In this document: piece after piece, positions 26,789 to 35,310 of the stretch | How positions within the stretch are numbered: the stretch's first letter is position 1 | How the letters are laid out: each line of letters begins with the position of its first letter | NCBI GenBank assembly: GCA_963737405.1 | Contig: CAVTSL010000007.1 | Location: 219,063 to 283,062, forward strand | Origin: JACCTU01 sp963737405 | GTDB taxonomy: Bacteria > Actinomycetota > Thermoleophilia > Gaiellales > Gaiellaceae | DNA length: 64,000 bases | Direction of reading: 5' to 3' | The notes under the pieces: model-generated | The model's database searches: none | What the model was told of the DNA's origin: nothing | Seen by the model: the letters and a program-made list of their open reading frames with translations, nothing else | Program-made: the position numbers and the translations under genes

Positions 26789-26927
26789 TCACTCACCTCC
26801 TCGAACGAATCGAGCCCGCACGCAGGCGGGCTCGGAGGAGATGGAACGAATCCTCTGAGGCCGCCTCGGCTGGTCTTCTGCCACCGCGATCGCGGCGACT
26901 GCCAACTGTCTCTGGCGACGGGCGTTG
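26789..26927 (-). promoter_or_regulatory. Ribosomal protein L10 leader region
   Basis: This 139-base gap between rplA and rplJ contains a perfect 9-base stem (CGAGCCCGC / GCGGGCTCG at 26811-26834) just before the rplJ ribosome binding site. In many bacteria the L10/L12 complex binds such a leader and represses rplJL. The position and hairpin fit; binding itself is inference. Confidence 0.5.
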
Positions 26928-27665
26928 TTACGCGTTGACGGTCTGTGCCTGTTCCTCCAGGTCGTCGACGATGTCGCGCGTCCGCGCGGGGTCGACCTTG
27001 ATCCCCGGGCCCATCGTGCTCGCGAGCGTGATGCCCCGGATGTAGCGGCCCTTGGAGGCCGCAGGCTTGGCGCGCACGATCTCGTCGATCAGCGCCGCGT
27101 AGTTCTCGACGAGCTCGCGCTCGCCGAAGCTCTTCTTGCCGATCGGCACGTGGACGTTGGCGCCGCGATCGGTGCGGTACTCGAGCTTGCCCGCCTTCGC
27201 GTCGCGGACGGCCTTGGCGACGTCCATCGTGACGGTGCCGGTCTTCGGGTTCGGCATCAGGCCGCGGGGACCGAGCACGCGACCGAGCCGGCCGACGACG
27301 CCCATCTGGTCCGGCGTCGCGATCGCGACGTCGAAGTCGATCTCGCCGCCCTCGATCTTCGCGGCGAGGTCGGCGGTGCCGACGATCTCCGCGCCGGCCT
27401 CCTGCGCCTCCCGCGCCTTGTCGCCGTCGGCGAAGACGGCGACGCGCATCTCCCGGCCGGTGCCGTGCGGGAGCATCAGCGTCCCACGGAGCTGCTGGTC
27501 CGCGTGCCGGACGTTCAGGCCGAGGCGGAAGTGCGCCTCGACGGTCTCGTCGAACTTCGGGCCGTCGAAGCTCTTCAGCATCTTGATCGCCTCGACGGGC
27601 GAGTAGAGCTGCTCGCGGTCGATCGTTGAGCGGGCGCCGCGGTAGCGCTTGCCGTGGGCCGCCAT
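26928..27665 (-). CDS. rplA: 50S ribosomal protein L1
   Basis: L1 forms the mobile L1 stalk at the E site and represses its own operon. The 245 residues include the start MAAHGKRYRGARSTIDRE, GTAD near 145 and the signature GRVLGPRGLMPNPKTGTV near residue 125-142. Its ATG shares a base with the rplK stop (TGATG), so the pair is coupled. Normal length (about 235). Confidence 0.98.
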   Translation of the reverse strand: MAAHGKRYRGARSTIDREQLYSPVEAIKMLKSFDGPKFDETVEAHFRLGLNVRHADQQLRGTLMLPHGTGREMRVAVFADGDKAREAQEAGAEIVGTADLAAKIEGGEIDFDVAIATPDQMGVVGRLGRVLGPRGLMPNPKTGTVTMDVAKAVRDAKAGKLEYRTDRGANVHVPIGKKSFGERELVENYAALIDEIVRAKPAASKGRYIRGITLASTMGPGIKVDPARTRDIVDDLEEQAQTVNA

Positions 27666-28090
27666 CAGCGCTCCACCTCCACGCCCATGCTGCGGGCGGT
27701 GCCCGCGATCACGAGCATGGCCTGCTCGACGTCGCGTGCGTTCAGGTCCGGCATCTTCGCCTCGGCGATCGAGCGGAGCTGGTCGCGTGTGAGGCGACCG
27801 ACCTTCTCGCGGTTCGGCTCGCCCGAGCCCTTCTCGATCCGCAGCGCCTCCTTGATCAGGACGGCGGCCGGCGGGGTCTTGGTGATGAAGGTGAACGAGC
27901 GGTCCTCGAAGACCGTGATCTCGACGGGGATGATGCGGCCGTTCTGGTCGCCCGTCTGGGCGTTGAACGCCTTGCAGAACTCCATGATGTTGACCCCGTG
28001 CTGACCGAGCGCGGGACCGACCGGCGGCGCCGGGTTGGCCTGCCCGCCGGGGATCTGGAGCTTGATGATGGTGAGAACCTTCTTCGCCAC
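27665..28090 (-). CDS. rplK: 50S ribosomal protein L11
   Basis: L11 forms the GTPase-associated centre and is needed for the stringent response. The 141 residues show LQIPGGQANPAPPVGPALGQ and GVNIMEFCKAFNAQT, then TKTPPAAVLIKEAL and the C-terminal rRNA-binding motif AKMPDLNARDVEQAM. The proline-rich thiostrepton-contact segment is ordinary. It lies 8 bases after nusG. Confidence 0.98.
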   Translation of the reverse strand: MAKKVLTIIKLQIPGGQANPAPPVGPALGQHGVNIMEFCKAFNAQTGDQNGRIIPVEITVFEDRSFTFITKTPPAAVLIKEALRIEKGSGEPNREKVGRLTRDQLRSIAEAKMPDLNARDVEQAMLVIAGTARSMGVEVER

Positions 28091-28098
28091 TCGCTACC

Positions 28099-28629
28099 TC
28101 AGTCGATCTTCTTGACCTGGTCGAACCCGAGCTCGACCGGGACCTGCCGCTCGAAGATGTCGACGAGCACCTTCAGCTTCTGCTGGTCGGGGTTGACGTC
28201 CACGATCTCGCCGTCGAAGTCGCTCAGCGGGCCCGACGTGACCTTCACCTGCTCGCCGAGCACGAACTCCACGAGGGTGCGGGCGCGCTCGGCCGCCGGG
28301 GTGCCGGTATGGAGGATCCGGTCGACCTCGGGCTGCGAGAGCGGGATCGGCTTGCTGCCCGCGCCGACGAAGCCCGTCACGCCCGGCGTGTTCTTCACGA
28401 CCGTCCAGGCGTCGTCGTTCAGGTCCATGTTCACGAGCACGTAGCCCGGGAGCACGCGCTTCTCGGCCTGCACCTTCTGGCCGTCCTTCGTCTCGATCAC
28501 CTGCTCGGTCGGGACGACGACGCGGCGGAACCGCACGCGCTGGCCCATCGAGTCGATCCGGTGCTCGAGGTTGGCCTTCACCTTGTTCTCGTGCCCGGAG
28601 TAGGTGTTGATCACGTACCACTGGAACAT
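28099..28629 (-). CDS. nusG: Transcription termination/antitermination factor NusG
   Basis: NusG binds RNA polymerase and links it to Rho or the ribosome. From the ATG at 28629 the protein is 176 residues: MFQWYVINTYSGHENKVKANL (NGN domain), VLPGYVLVNMDLND, a P-G-V-x-G-F-V-G segment, and the KOW motif GEQVKVTSGPLSDFDGEIVDV near 120. A longer in-frame reading upstream runs through secE and rpmG out of frame and is not real. Two bases separate it from secE. Confidence 0.97.
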   Translation of the reverse strand: MFQWYVINTYSGHENKVKANLEHRIDSMGQRVRFRRVVVPTEQVIETKDGQKVQAEKRVLPGYVLVNMDLNDDAWTVVKNTPGVTGFVGAGSKPIPLSQPEVDRILHTGTPAAERARTLVEFVLGEQVKVTSGPLSDFDGEIVDVNPDQQKLKVLVDIFERQVPVELGFDQVKKID

Positions 28630-28631
28630 GG

Positions 28632-28977
28632 CTAGAGAATGGCCTCCACGACGCGCTGCCAGACGAGGTCGTTGACCCAGAGGTAGGCCCCGGTGATCGC
28701 GCACGCGATGATCACGACGACCGTTCCCGTCGTCACCTGGCGCTGATCGGGCCACTCGACCTTCCGGAGCTCCGCGATGCACTCGCGGATGAAGGAGCCG
28801 CGCGGCACCTCGCGCCGCCCGGTCTGACCGCGCGTCTGCTGCTGCGCGGGGCGGACCTGCGCCTGGCGCGACTGCGCGCGACCGGAGATCGACTGGCTGC
28901 CGCGCGCCGCCGGCGGCGCCGGCCTTCCGCGCCTCCTGCTGACGGCGCTGCGCGCGCCTCTGCGCACGGCTCGCCAC
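28632..28977 (-). CDS. secE: Preprotein translocase subunit SecE (probable frameshift)
   Basis: SecE clamps SecY in the Sec channel. The conserved C-terminal part is clear: FIRECIAELRKVEWPDQRQ, then one membrane helix VVVIIACAITGAYLWVNDLVW. The likely start is the GTG at 28977, which overlaps the rpmG stop (TAGTG) and reads VASRAQRRAQRRQQEARKAGA; this lies in a different frame from the C-terminus, so one extra base (or two missing) is needed within the GC-repeat around 28910-28930. Without a shift the start would be the GTG at 28967 (111 residues). Confidence 0.88.
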
Positions 28978-29138
28978 TACCGCGTCTCCCGATGCGGTGT
29001 ATGCCTGCCGCACCAGCGGCAGTACTTCTTGAACTCGATCCGGTCGGGATCGTTTCGCTTCGACTTCGTGGTCTGGTAGTTCCGCCGCTTGCACTCGACG
29101 CAAGCAAGCGTGATCCCGACTCGTACTCCGGTGGCCAT
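28977..29138 (-). CDS. rpmG: 50S ribosomal protein L33
   Basis: A 53-residue zinc-type L33: MATGVRVGITLACVECKRRN, NYQTTKSKRNDPDRIEFKKY and CRWCGRHTPHRETR. Two CxxC pairs (CVEC, CRWC) show the zinc-binding form. It heads the secE-nusG-rplK-rplA-rplJ-rplL run and overlaps secE by one base. It is too short for many gene callers but the family match is complete. Confidence 0.96.
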   Translation of the reverse strand: MATGVRVGITLACVECKRRNYQTTKSKRNDPDRIEFKKYCRWCGRHTPHRETR

Positions 29139-29233
29139 TTCCTTCTTCCTAAGGGCGCAACAAACTAGGGCACTCTGCCCGCGAACTGGGGATGGTAGCG
29201 CAAGATCGGCGGAGGGCCGGGCGGGCCCTGCAG

Positions 29234-29306
29234 TAGCGGCGGGTGGATTCGAACCACCGACCTACGGGTTATGAGTCCGTCGCTCTAACCACTGAGCTAC
29301 GCCGCC
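29234..29306 (-). tRNA. tRNA-Met (CAT anticodon), elongator type
   Basis: A 73-base cloverleaf: acceptor GGCGGCG/CGCCGCT, D-arm GCTC...GAGC, anticodon loop CTCATAA, T-arm GGTGG-TTCGAAT-CCACC, discriminator A and no encoded CCA. The anticodon stem has one A-C mismatch next to the loop. It lacks the three G-C pairs of initiator tRNA, so elongator Met is the best call; tRNA-Ile with a modified CAU is the alternative. Confidence 0.9.
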
Positions 29307-29318
29307 TCGGCGGGGGCC

Positions 29319-29324
29319 AGTCTA
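29319..29324 (-). promoter_or_regulatory. Probable -10 element of tRNA-Met
   Basis: TAGACT lies 12 bases before the tRNA 5' end and overlaps the stop codon of the upstream 29322 gene. The same hexamer type and distance occur before tRNA-Tyr (62850) and tRNA-Thr (63911). No good -35 hexamer is seen. Confidence 0.45.
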
Positions 29325-30590
29325 GCCAGCGACCGCGCAGAGCGGGATCCGCGCGAGGTTCCCTGAGCTGTCGGCGACAACGAAGGTCGTCGTGCCCATC
29401 CGGCGCGGCGGCGTCCTGAGGCGGGCGGCTCCGAGGCGCTCGAACCGGCCGAGGTCCCGCCTTCGCAGCTTCCCCTCGACCATCCGCTCCAGGCGCACCT
29501 CGAACCACGGTGACTGGGCGTCCGACGCCCGCCAGGAGAGCTGCGTCCCCTCGAGCGCCACCCGCACGGTCGGCGGGCTGCTGTCCTCCCCGACCCGAGC
29601 CCAAGGGAGCCCGAGCAGCGTGCTGTTCCCCCCGCGGTCGGTCGCCGTCGCCCAGACCGGATAGCGCCCGGGCGGGACGTCGTACGGCCACCACTGGAAG
29701 GTCTGCCAGCCCCGCTCGAACCACTGCGAGGTGCGCGTGCCCGCGATCCGGAACGTCACGGTCGACGGCTTCGAAAGCCAGAACGTGATCGGCGCGTAGT
29801 CGCGGTAGCCGTCCACGACCGGCAGCACCTCGGGTGGGCGATCGCCGCGCCGCAGGACGGGCGGGAGCCGGCGGTACTTCGAGAAGCGGTTCGCGTAGAC
29901 GCGCCACCGGCCACCGCGCTGCCGCGCCGAGAGCTTCCAGAGGAGCGCCGTCACGTACTCGTGGTACTCCAGGGTGGCGGCGCGCCCCCCGAGCGAGTAG
30001 CGCGACCACGAGCCGTTGTCGAAGCGCGGCAGGAGCGCCTTTGCCGTCCGCCGAAGCTGCCGCGCGAGCAGGCGTGCGCGCGTGTCGTTCGTCAGGCGCG
30101 CGTAGTGGCCGATCGAGAGCGCCGCCTGGAGCTGCGCGTTCAGGACGACGACGTTGCTGTAGCCGTAGAGCTTGATCCAGGGTCCCTGCGGCAGCGGGAT
30201 CAGGAGCCGGTCGGGGATCGCGAGGAACGCGCGCCTCGCCGCCTCCTTTCTTCCTGCGCGCGCGAGCGCTTGCGCCGCGACCGCCTGGGCGAGGCCCGAG
30301 GTCCAGCCGCTCCGCCCGCCCGGGACGTTGTAGTACCAGACGAGACCGAAGCGGCCCTGACGGTGTCCGCGGGCGATCAGGGAGCTCGCGAGCCGTCGCG
30401 AGCGGCGCCGGTCGCCGGCGGTGACGGCGCGGTTGAGCTTCCCGAAACTGCCGAGCGGATGGAAGTAGCGGCCGGTCAGGCCGGCCCGGTAGACGGCGCC
30501 GTCAGCGACCTGGACGTCGCGGGCTCCGGCGGCCGCAGTCGACGGGAGCGCGAGCAGCGCGACGACGATCGCGACCGACCGGACCCCCAT
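29322..30590 (-). CDS. Secreted D-glucuronyl C5-epimerase-like protein
   Basis: The 422-residue protein has a signal peptide (VRSVAIVVALLALPSTAAA). Residues 40-260 resemble the C-terminal alpha/alpha-toroid domain of D-glucuronyl C5-epimerases: WYYNVPGGRSGWTSGLAQA, then repeated helices and FDNGSWSRYSLG and LEYHEYVTALLWKL, which hold the conserved Tyr/Glu residues. The C-terminal 150 residues are beta-sandwich-like (Ig or Big type). It probably acts on a cell-surface uronic-acid polymer. The ATG at 30590 gives the signal peptide; longer readings do not. Confidence 0.75.
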   Translation of the reverse strand: MGVRSVAIVVALLALPSTAAAGARDVQVADGAVYRAGLTGRYFHPLGSFGKLNRAVTAGDRRRSRRLASSLIARGHRQGRFGLVWYYNVPGGRSGWTSGLAQAVAAQALARAGRKEAARRAFLAIPDRLLIPLPQGPWIKLYGYSNVVVLNAQLQAALSIGHYARLTNDTRARLLARQLRRTAKALLPRFDNGSWSRYSLGGRAATLEYHEYVTALLWKLSARQRGGRWRVYANRFSKYRRLPPVLRRGDRPPEVLPVVDGYRDYAPITFWLSKPSTVTFRIAGTRTSQWFERGWQTFQWWPYDVPPGRYPVWATATDRGGNSTLLGLPWARVGEDSSPPTVRVALEGTQLSWRASDAQSPWFEVRLERMVEGKLRRRDLGRFERLGAARLRTPPRRMGTTTFVVADSSGNLARIPLCAVAG

Positions 30591-30643
30591 CCGTCGAGGG
30601 TAGCCGGGGAGGGGCGCAATCGCATCCCTCCCCCAGGGGTTGG

Positions 30644-32084
30644 CTACCTCGCCGCGCGAACCGGACGTGCGGCCCGACCCGGCGCGCGGCGAACGAGCGA
30701 CCGACGCGGTCGACGCGAGACGATCGTCGCGGGCGGGATCGGATGGTTCGAACGGAAGAGCTCGCCGACGTCCCAGCGCGCTTTCGCGACGGCCAGCCGG
30801 CGGTAGACGTCGAACGGGAACAAGCGGCGGACGTCCTTCCGCTCGTCGGAGAAGTTGAGGTACATGTGCCTCGCCTCCCACGGCTCGAGCGCGGACTGCA
30901 CGCCGCGGACGGCGTGGCGGACCGCAGCCTTCGCCTGCTCGTTCGGCGCCATCCCGACGGCGAACGAGAGGAACTCCGCCTCCATCGCGTCGAGCGCGCC
31001 GTGACCGGGCCCCGACCGCCCGAGCGCGCCTCCGAGGTGGCGGATCTCGACAGAGAGAAGAGGTGCGCCGGACTCGGCGCCGGCAGCCTCGACGAGCGCC
31101 GCGACCGTCTCGCGGGTCACGCTCTGGAGCGCGATCCCGTCACCCGCGCCGGGAACCGGGTGCTCCGGGTCCATGTGGAGCTTGCTCAGTGCCGTCGCCG
31201 GGATCGTCGCGAAGGTGTCGATCTCGGGCTCGAGCGCGCGAAGCGGTGCCACGAGGGCGGCGCCGTCGGCCTCGTCGCCGATGTACGCCGCCTCGACGAC
31301 CACGAAGCTGCGGCCGCGGAGCGGCTCCGGGATGTCCGGGATCGGCGGCACGCGGAGGAGCCGGCCGACCGAGGTGACCTCGTCCGGAACGTCGTCCACC
31401 CACGCACGCCACGCGTTCAGGATCCGCTCGGCGTCCTCCATCGGCCAGAACATCGCGCCCGCGTAGAGCTCGCGGACCGGGAAGAGCCGGAACTCGATCG
31501 CGGTGACGACGCCGAAGCTGCCGCCGCCGCCGCGGAGGGCCCAGAAGAGCTCGGGGTGGTTCTCGGCGTCGGCCCGGATCAGGCCCTGGTCGGCGGTGAC
31601 CAGCTCGATCGCGGTGACGGAGTTCGCCGAGAGGCCGTACTTCCGCCCGAGCCAGCTGACGCCGCCGCCGAGCGTGTAGCCGACCACGCCGACGTCCGGC
31701 GACGAGCCGGCCAGCGCCGCAGAGTCCGTGCTCGGCCGCAGCCTCCGTCACCTCGGCCCAGAGGACGCCCGCCTCGACACGCGCGATCGCGCGGTCGGCG
31801 TCGATCTCGACGCCGCGCATGCGCTCGGTCTTCACGAGAACGGTGTCGGGCATCGGGCCGAGCGGGCCGGCGTTGTGGCCGGTGCCCTGCGGCGCGACGC
31901 GGCGGCCGTTCGCCCGCGCGTACTCGACGATCGCGACGACGTCGTCCGCCGACTCGGGCAGCGCAACGAGGGCGGGCCGCTGGTCGACGGCGAGGTTCCA
32001 GGCCCGACGGGCCTCGTCCCAGCTCGAATCCTCCGGCGCCACCACGTCGCCCGAGATCCTGGAGCGAAGAGTCTCGATGTTCAC
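30644..32084 (-). CDS. FAD-linked oxidase of the berberine-bridge type (frameshifted)
   Basis: A PCMH-type flavoenzyme with a BBE C-terminus. The first part (MNIETLRSRISGDVVAPED) has the FAD loop APQGTGHNAG with His70, the likely covalent flavin link; then TVLVKTERMRGVEID. After AAAEHGL the frame changes near 31715-31721 and continues LAGSSPDVGVVGYTLGGG, GLSANSVTAIELVTA and LRGGGGSFGVVTAIEFRLFP, ending with the BBE motif YLNFSDE and RSNHPIPP. One base removed restores 479 residues. The Cys of bicovalent members is replaced by Ser (GSSPD). Substrate unknown. Confidence 0.85.
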
Positions 32085-32204
32085 GTTCCCTCCTTCCGCT
32101 GCGCGGCGTCGGCGCCGGCACTCGATTGGTTGCAGCTACAGCGTGCGCCCGAGCGCCTAGGCACCGCGTCGAGGGGCGACCCCAGACCGACCCCCAAGGT
32201 TTTC

Positions 32205-32822
32205 TCAGCGTCCCGTGGCCGAGAAGTGCTGGTAGTCGCGCGACCCCGTCCAGCGTCCTCCCCACCTCCAGCCTCGAGCCGCGAACGCCTGGACGACGAC
32301 CCCGCCCTCGACTGCCATCCCGGGTCGCACGTCCCGCCGACGGAGGTACGCGCGGCCGCGCGGCGGCAGGATGCGACCGCCGAGAACGTACGGGTTCTCG
32401 ACCGGGTTGACGTCGATCGCGCGCCCGAACGCGTGCTCGGACCACCCGCCGGAGGCGCCGACGGCGCGCCGGCAGTTGAAGGCGGACGTGTTGTCCGCGG
32501 CCATCGAGGCGTCGTCGCTTCCCCGGTACGCGGAGACCGGCTGCATGCGTCGGATCGGGAACCGGGCCGCGTAGAGCCGGCGGAACACGGCGACGACGTC
32601 GGAGGCGACACGGCGGTGGACGACGAGCGTCCCCTCGTGGGCGCGTCCGTCGAAGCCCCAGTAGCTCAGCCGCACCGCTCGGAGGTCGGGCGGGCCGACC
32701 GGGCAGCCGGCGCGGTACGAGTAACGGAGATCGGACCAGCGCACCGGGGCGATCTCCGCCTGGAAGGTCGGTGCCTGCGCCGTGACGACCCCGAGCGCGG
32801 CTGCGAGCGCGGCGACCCGCAT
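32205..32822 (-). CDS. Secreted M15-family peptidoglycan peptidase
   Basis: A 205-residue D-Ala-D-Ala carboxypeptidase or L-Ala-D-Glu peptidase relative. It has a short signal peptide and the zinc-site motifs of the M15 (VanY-like) family: SEHAFGRAIDVNP (His130, Asp137) and DYQHF (His199). All three zinc ligands are present. It is divergently placed from an L,D-transpeptidase gene with only 20 bases between the start codons, so both act on the wall and share a promoter region. Confidence 0.85.
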   Translation of the reverse strand: MRVAALAAALGVVTAQAPTFQAEIAPVRWSDLRYSYRAGCPVGPPDLRAVRLSYWGFDGRAHEGTLVVHRRVASDVVAVFRRLYAARFPIRRMQPVSAYRGSDDASMAADNTSAFNCRRAVGASGGWSEHAFGRAIDVNPVENPYVLGGRILPPRGRAYLRRRDVRPGMAVEGGVVVQAFAARGWRWGGRWTGSRDYQHFSATGR

Positions 32823-32842
32823 CGCGGCAGACTACTCGGCCG

Positions 32843-33505
32843 ATGCTGCTCGCAGCGCTCCTGGCGACCGTCACGGCGGCGTGCCCGTCGAACGTCGCGA
32901 ACGGGCTCCAGGCGCAGCCGACGGGCTCGCAGCTGATCACCGTCGAGGCGGCGAGAGCGCGCACGACGTCCGCGACGCTCCGGATCTGGCGCCGCAGCGG
33001 AGGCTGCTGGGTCGCGGCGGGCGGGCCGTACCCCGCACGCGTCGGCCGGAACGGGCTCTCGGCGAACCGGCGCGAGGGCGACAGGACGACACCGACGGGC
33101 ACGTTCCGGATCAACGCGACGATGTACGGCAACGAGCCGAACCCCGGCGTCGCGTTCCGCTACCGGCGCCTGCGCTGCGGCGACTGGTGGGACGAGGACC
33201 CGACGTCGCCGACGTACAACACGTTCCAGCACGTCGCCTGCGGGAGCCGCCCGCCCTTCCGCATCGTCTCCGAGGGCATGTGGCAGAACCCGAAGGCGTA
33301 TCCGTACCTCGCGGTCGTCGAGTTCAACATGCGCCCGACCGTGCCGGGCCGCGGGTCGGGGATCTTCCTGCACGCGCAGACCGGACGCGCGACGAACGGC
33401 TGCGTCAGCCTCCGCCGCGCCGACCTGCGCGTCGTCCTCCGCTGGCTCCGCCCGAACGCCGCGCCGGCGATCGCGATCGGGACGACGGCGCAGCTGCGCG
33501 GCTGA
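32843..33505 (+). CDS. L,D-transpeptidase (YkuD domain)
   Basis: The 220-residue protein has an N-terminal export signal and a YkuD catalytic domain. GIFLHAQTGR...TNGCVSLRRADL near 174-196 contains the histidine and nucleophile cysteine of the family, and GDRTTPTGTFRI near 81 is the usual substrate-loop segment. It would form 3-3 crosslinks or anchor proteins to peptidoglycan. Its last 101 bases overlap the antisense end of the DUF1697 gene. Confidence 0.88.
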   Translation: MLLAALLATVTAACPSNVANGLQAQPTGSQLITVEAARARTTSATLRIWRRSGGCWVAAGGPYPARVGRNGLSANRREGDRTTPTGTFRINATMYGNEPNPGVAFRYRRLRCGDWWDEDPTSPTYNTFQHVACGSRPPFRIVSEGMWQNPKAYPYLAVVEFNMRPTVPGRGSGIFLHAQTGRATNGCVSLRRADLRVVLRWLRPNAAPAIAIGTTAQLRG

Positions 33506-34013
33506 GCTCGTCGAGCTTCGCAACCGTCCGCCAGTTGCGAACGGTCGCGGGGACGCCCAGCTCGCGCTCGAGCACGGCGCCCGTGAGCGTCGCGCTCTGG
33601 TACCCGGCTGGAAAGCGGAGCACGACGTCGTTCCGCACGAGCTCGAACCGGTCGCGGCCGGCGTCGAGCTCGCCGAGCGCCGTCAACCGCGCCTTCGTCG
33701 GCTTCTTCGCGAGGAACGCGACGAACGAGTTCGACGTGTCCTTCCCGAACGGGTGCCCTCCAGCGAGCCGGCGGATGTCGGCGAAGCTGCGGAGAACGAC
33801 CGTGGACTCGACGCCGAACGCGTCGGCGATCGCCTGCTCGAGCTTCGCGGCGTCGGGCTTCGCATGTTCGAAGAGGACGTTGCCGCTCTGGATGTACGTG
33901 CGCACGGCCTCGGCGCCGGCAGCCTCGAACACCTCGCGCAGCTCGGCCATCGGCACCTTGTTGCGGCTGCCGAGGTTGACGCCGCGCAGAAGCGCCACCC
34001 AGCCCCGCGCCAC
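33405..34013 (-). CDS. DUF1697 family protein
   Basis: The start at the GTG at 34013 gives MARGWVALLRGVNLGSRNKV, the hallmark of DUF1697, followed by TYIQSGNVLFE and VRNWRTVAKLDEL. Family members are small cytosolic proteins of unknown function. After DEL the family normally ends; here the frame runs on 27 Arg/Ser-rich residues antisense to the transpeptidase gene, so a lost stop or an indel near 33505 is likely. It starts 2 bases after the ppk2 stop. Confidence 0.85.
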   Translation of the reverse strand: MARGWVALLRGVNLGSRNKVPMAELREVFEAAGAEAVRTYIQSGNVLFEHAKPDAAKLEQAIADAFGVESTVVLRSFADIRRLAGGHPFGKDTSNSFVAFLAKKPTKARLTALGELDAGRDRFELVRNDVVLRFPAGYQSATLTGAVLERELGVPATVRNWRTVAKLDELSRAAAPSSRSRSPARRSGGASGGRRAGRRGGG

Positions 34014-34015
34014 CG

Positions 34016-34882
34016 CTAGTCCTCCTCCGCCGCGAGCTGACGACGCGCTTCCGCGTTCGCCTTGCGCTCCTCCTCCGACACCTGCGGCCAGTCGAGCCCG
34101 AGCCCCTCGATCGTCTCGACGATGATCGACGAGATGAGCGCGTGTGCGAGCCATTTGTGGTCGGCCGGGACCACGTACCACGGCGCCCACTCCGTCGACG
34201 TCGCGCTGAGCGCGTCTTCGTACGCGGCCATGTACTCGTCCCAGTGCGTCCGCTCGGCGACGTCGTTCGCGTCGAACTTCCACTCCTTGTTCGGCCGGTC
34301 GAGCCGCTTGAGGAAGCGCTGCTTCTGCTCCGCCTTCGAGAGGTGGAGGAAGAACTTGACGATCTTCGTCCCGCACCTGTCGAGGTGGCGCTCGAAGCCG
34401 TTGATGTCCTCGTAGCGCCGCTTCCAGAAGTGCGGGCCGCGGGCCGACTCGGGCAGCCGCTGCCTGTCGAGCCACTCGGGGTGCACGCGCACCGCGAGCA
34501 CCTCTTCGTAGTGCGACCGGTTGAAGATGCCGATGCGGCCGCGCTCGGGCGCCGCCTTCGAGATGCGCCAGAGGAAGTCGTGGTCGAGCTCTTCGGGCGA
34601 AGGCTGCTTGAACGACACGACCTGGACGCCCTGCGGGTTCACGCCCGACAGCACGTGCTTGGTCGCGCTGTCCTTTCCCGAGCCGTCCATGCCCTGGAAG
34701 ATCACGAGGAGCGCATAGGAGTCGTTCGCCCAGAGGAGCTCCTGCAGCTCCTCGAGCTTCTCGGTGTGCTGCCCGAGAAGCTCCTTCGCCTCGTCCTTCT
34801 TCAGCTCGCCCATGCCGGCAGGGTCACGGGCGGCGAGGCCTGCGCGGGTTCCCGGCTTGACGACGAGGTGCTCGAGCTTCAC
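34016..34882 (-). CDS. ppk2: Polyphosphate kinase 2
   Basis: PPK2 uses polyphosphate to phosphorylate nucleotides. The 288 residues have the Walker A segment GMDGSGKDS (64-72), the Walker B-like FNRSHYEEVL (120-129) and the lid region RRYEDINGFERHL. The form with one domain and an N-terminal extension of about 50 residues fits class III, which makes NTPs from NMPs. The GTG start overlaps the stop of the small membrane protein upstream (GTGA). Confidence 0.93.
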   Translation of the reverse strand: MKLEHLVVKPGTRAGLAARDPAGMGELKKDEAKELLGQHTEKLEELQELLWANDSYALLVIFQGMDGSGKDSATKHVLSGVNPQGVQVVSFKQPSPEELDHDFLWRISKAAPERGRIGIFNRSHYEEVLAVRVHPEWLDRQRLPESARGPHFWKRRYEDINGFERHLDRCGTKIVKFFLHLSKAEQKQRFLKRLDRPNKEWKFDANDVAERTHWDEYMAAYEDALSATSTEWAPWYVVPADHKWLAHALISSIIVETIEGLGLDWPQVSEEERKANAEARRQLAAEED

Positions 34883-35161
34883 GAGGACCGCCTACCGTAA
34901 GCCCAGCGGAGGAATCCGGCCAGCGCGAGGCCGACGCCCCAGCCGGCGAGGTTCGTCAAGCGCACGAAGTCGCCTAGGCAATCGCCCTCGCAGTCGTCGG
35001 AGCCGAGGCCGGCACGCTCCGCCACGAGCGACAGCGCGAGGCCGAGCGCGACGAGCAGCACGAAGCGCGTGAGCGTCGAGGCGAATCGCGAGCCCGAGTG
35101 CGAGCGCGAGCACGAAGCCCACGCCTCCGAGCGCGATGAAGACATAGACGGCCTCCGGCAC
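34879..35161 (-). CDS. Small two-helix membrane protein (frameshifted)
   Basis: Two overlapping frames make one plausible protein of about 94 residues: MPEAVYVFIALGGVGFVLALA from the GTG at 35161, then after an indel near 35075-35095, STLTRFVLLVALGLALSLVAE and WGVGLALAGFLRWAYGRRSS. Two or three hydrophobic helices flank an acidic loop with two cysteines (SDDCEGDCLGD). It has no known family. The stop overlaps the ppk2 start, so it is co-translated with it. Confidence 0.55.
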
Positions 35162-35310
35162 CTCTCAGTCCTCCCCCGCGGGTGACGCCGATTCACCCTC
35201 TCGTTCACGATTTTTCACTCAACAGGGGCGCTGCATGCTCCGGTTGCCGGAAACCGATGGACTCCGGCGCCGCGGGGAACTGACGACAGGCAGCGGTCCT
35301 TCGCCCGGCG

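Noticed and set aside
28099..29103. A single 334-residue protein joining rpmG, secE and nusG
   Set aside because: Only the last 176 residues are NusG. The upstream part is rpmG read in the wrong frame and then noise; three separate genes with clear motifs explain the DNA.
33405..33505. The Arg/Ser-rich tail of DUF1697 as a real domain
   Set aside because: It is antisense to the catalytic region end of the transpeptidase gene and matches no DUF1697 C-terminus; a lost stop or indel is more likely.
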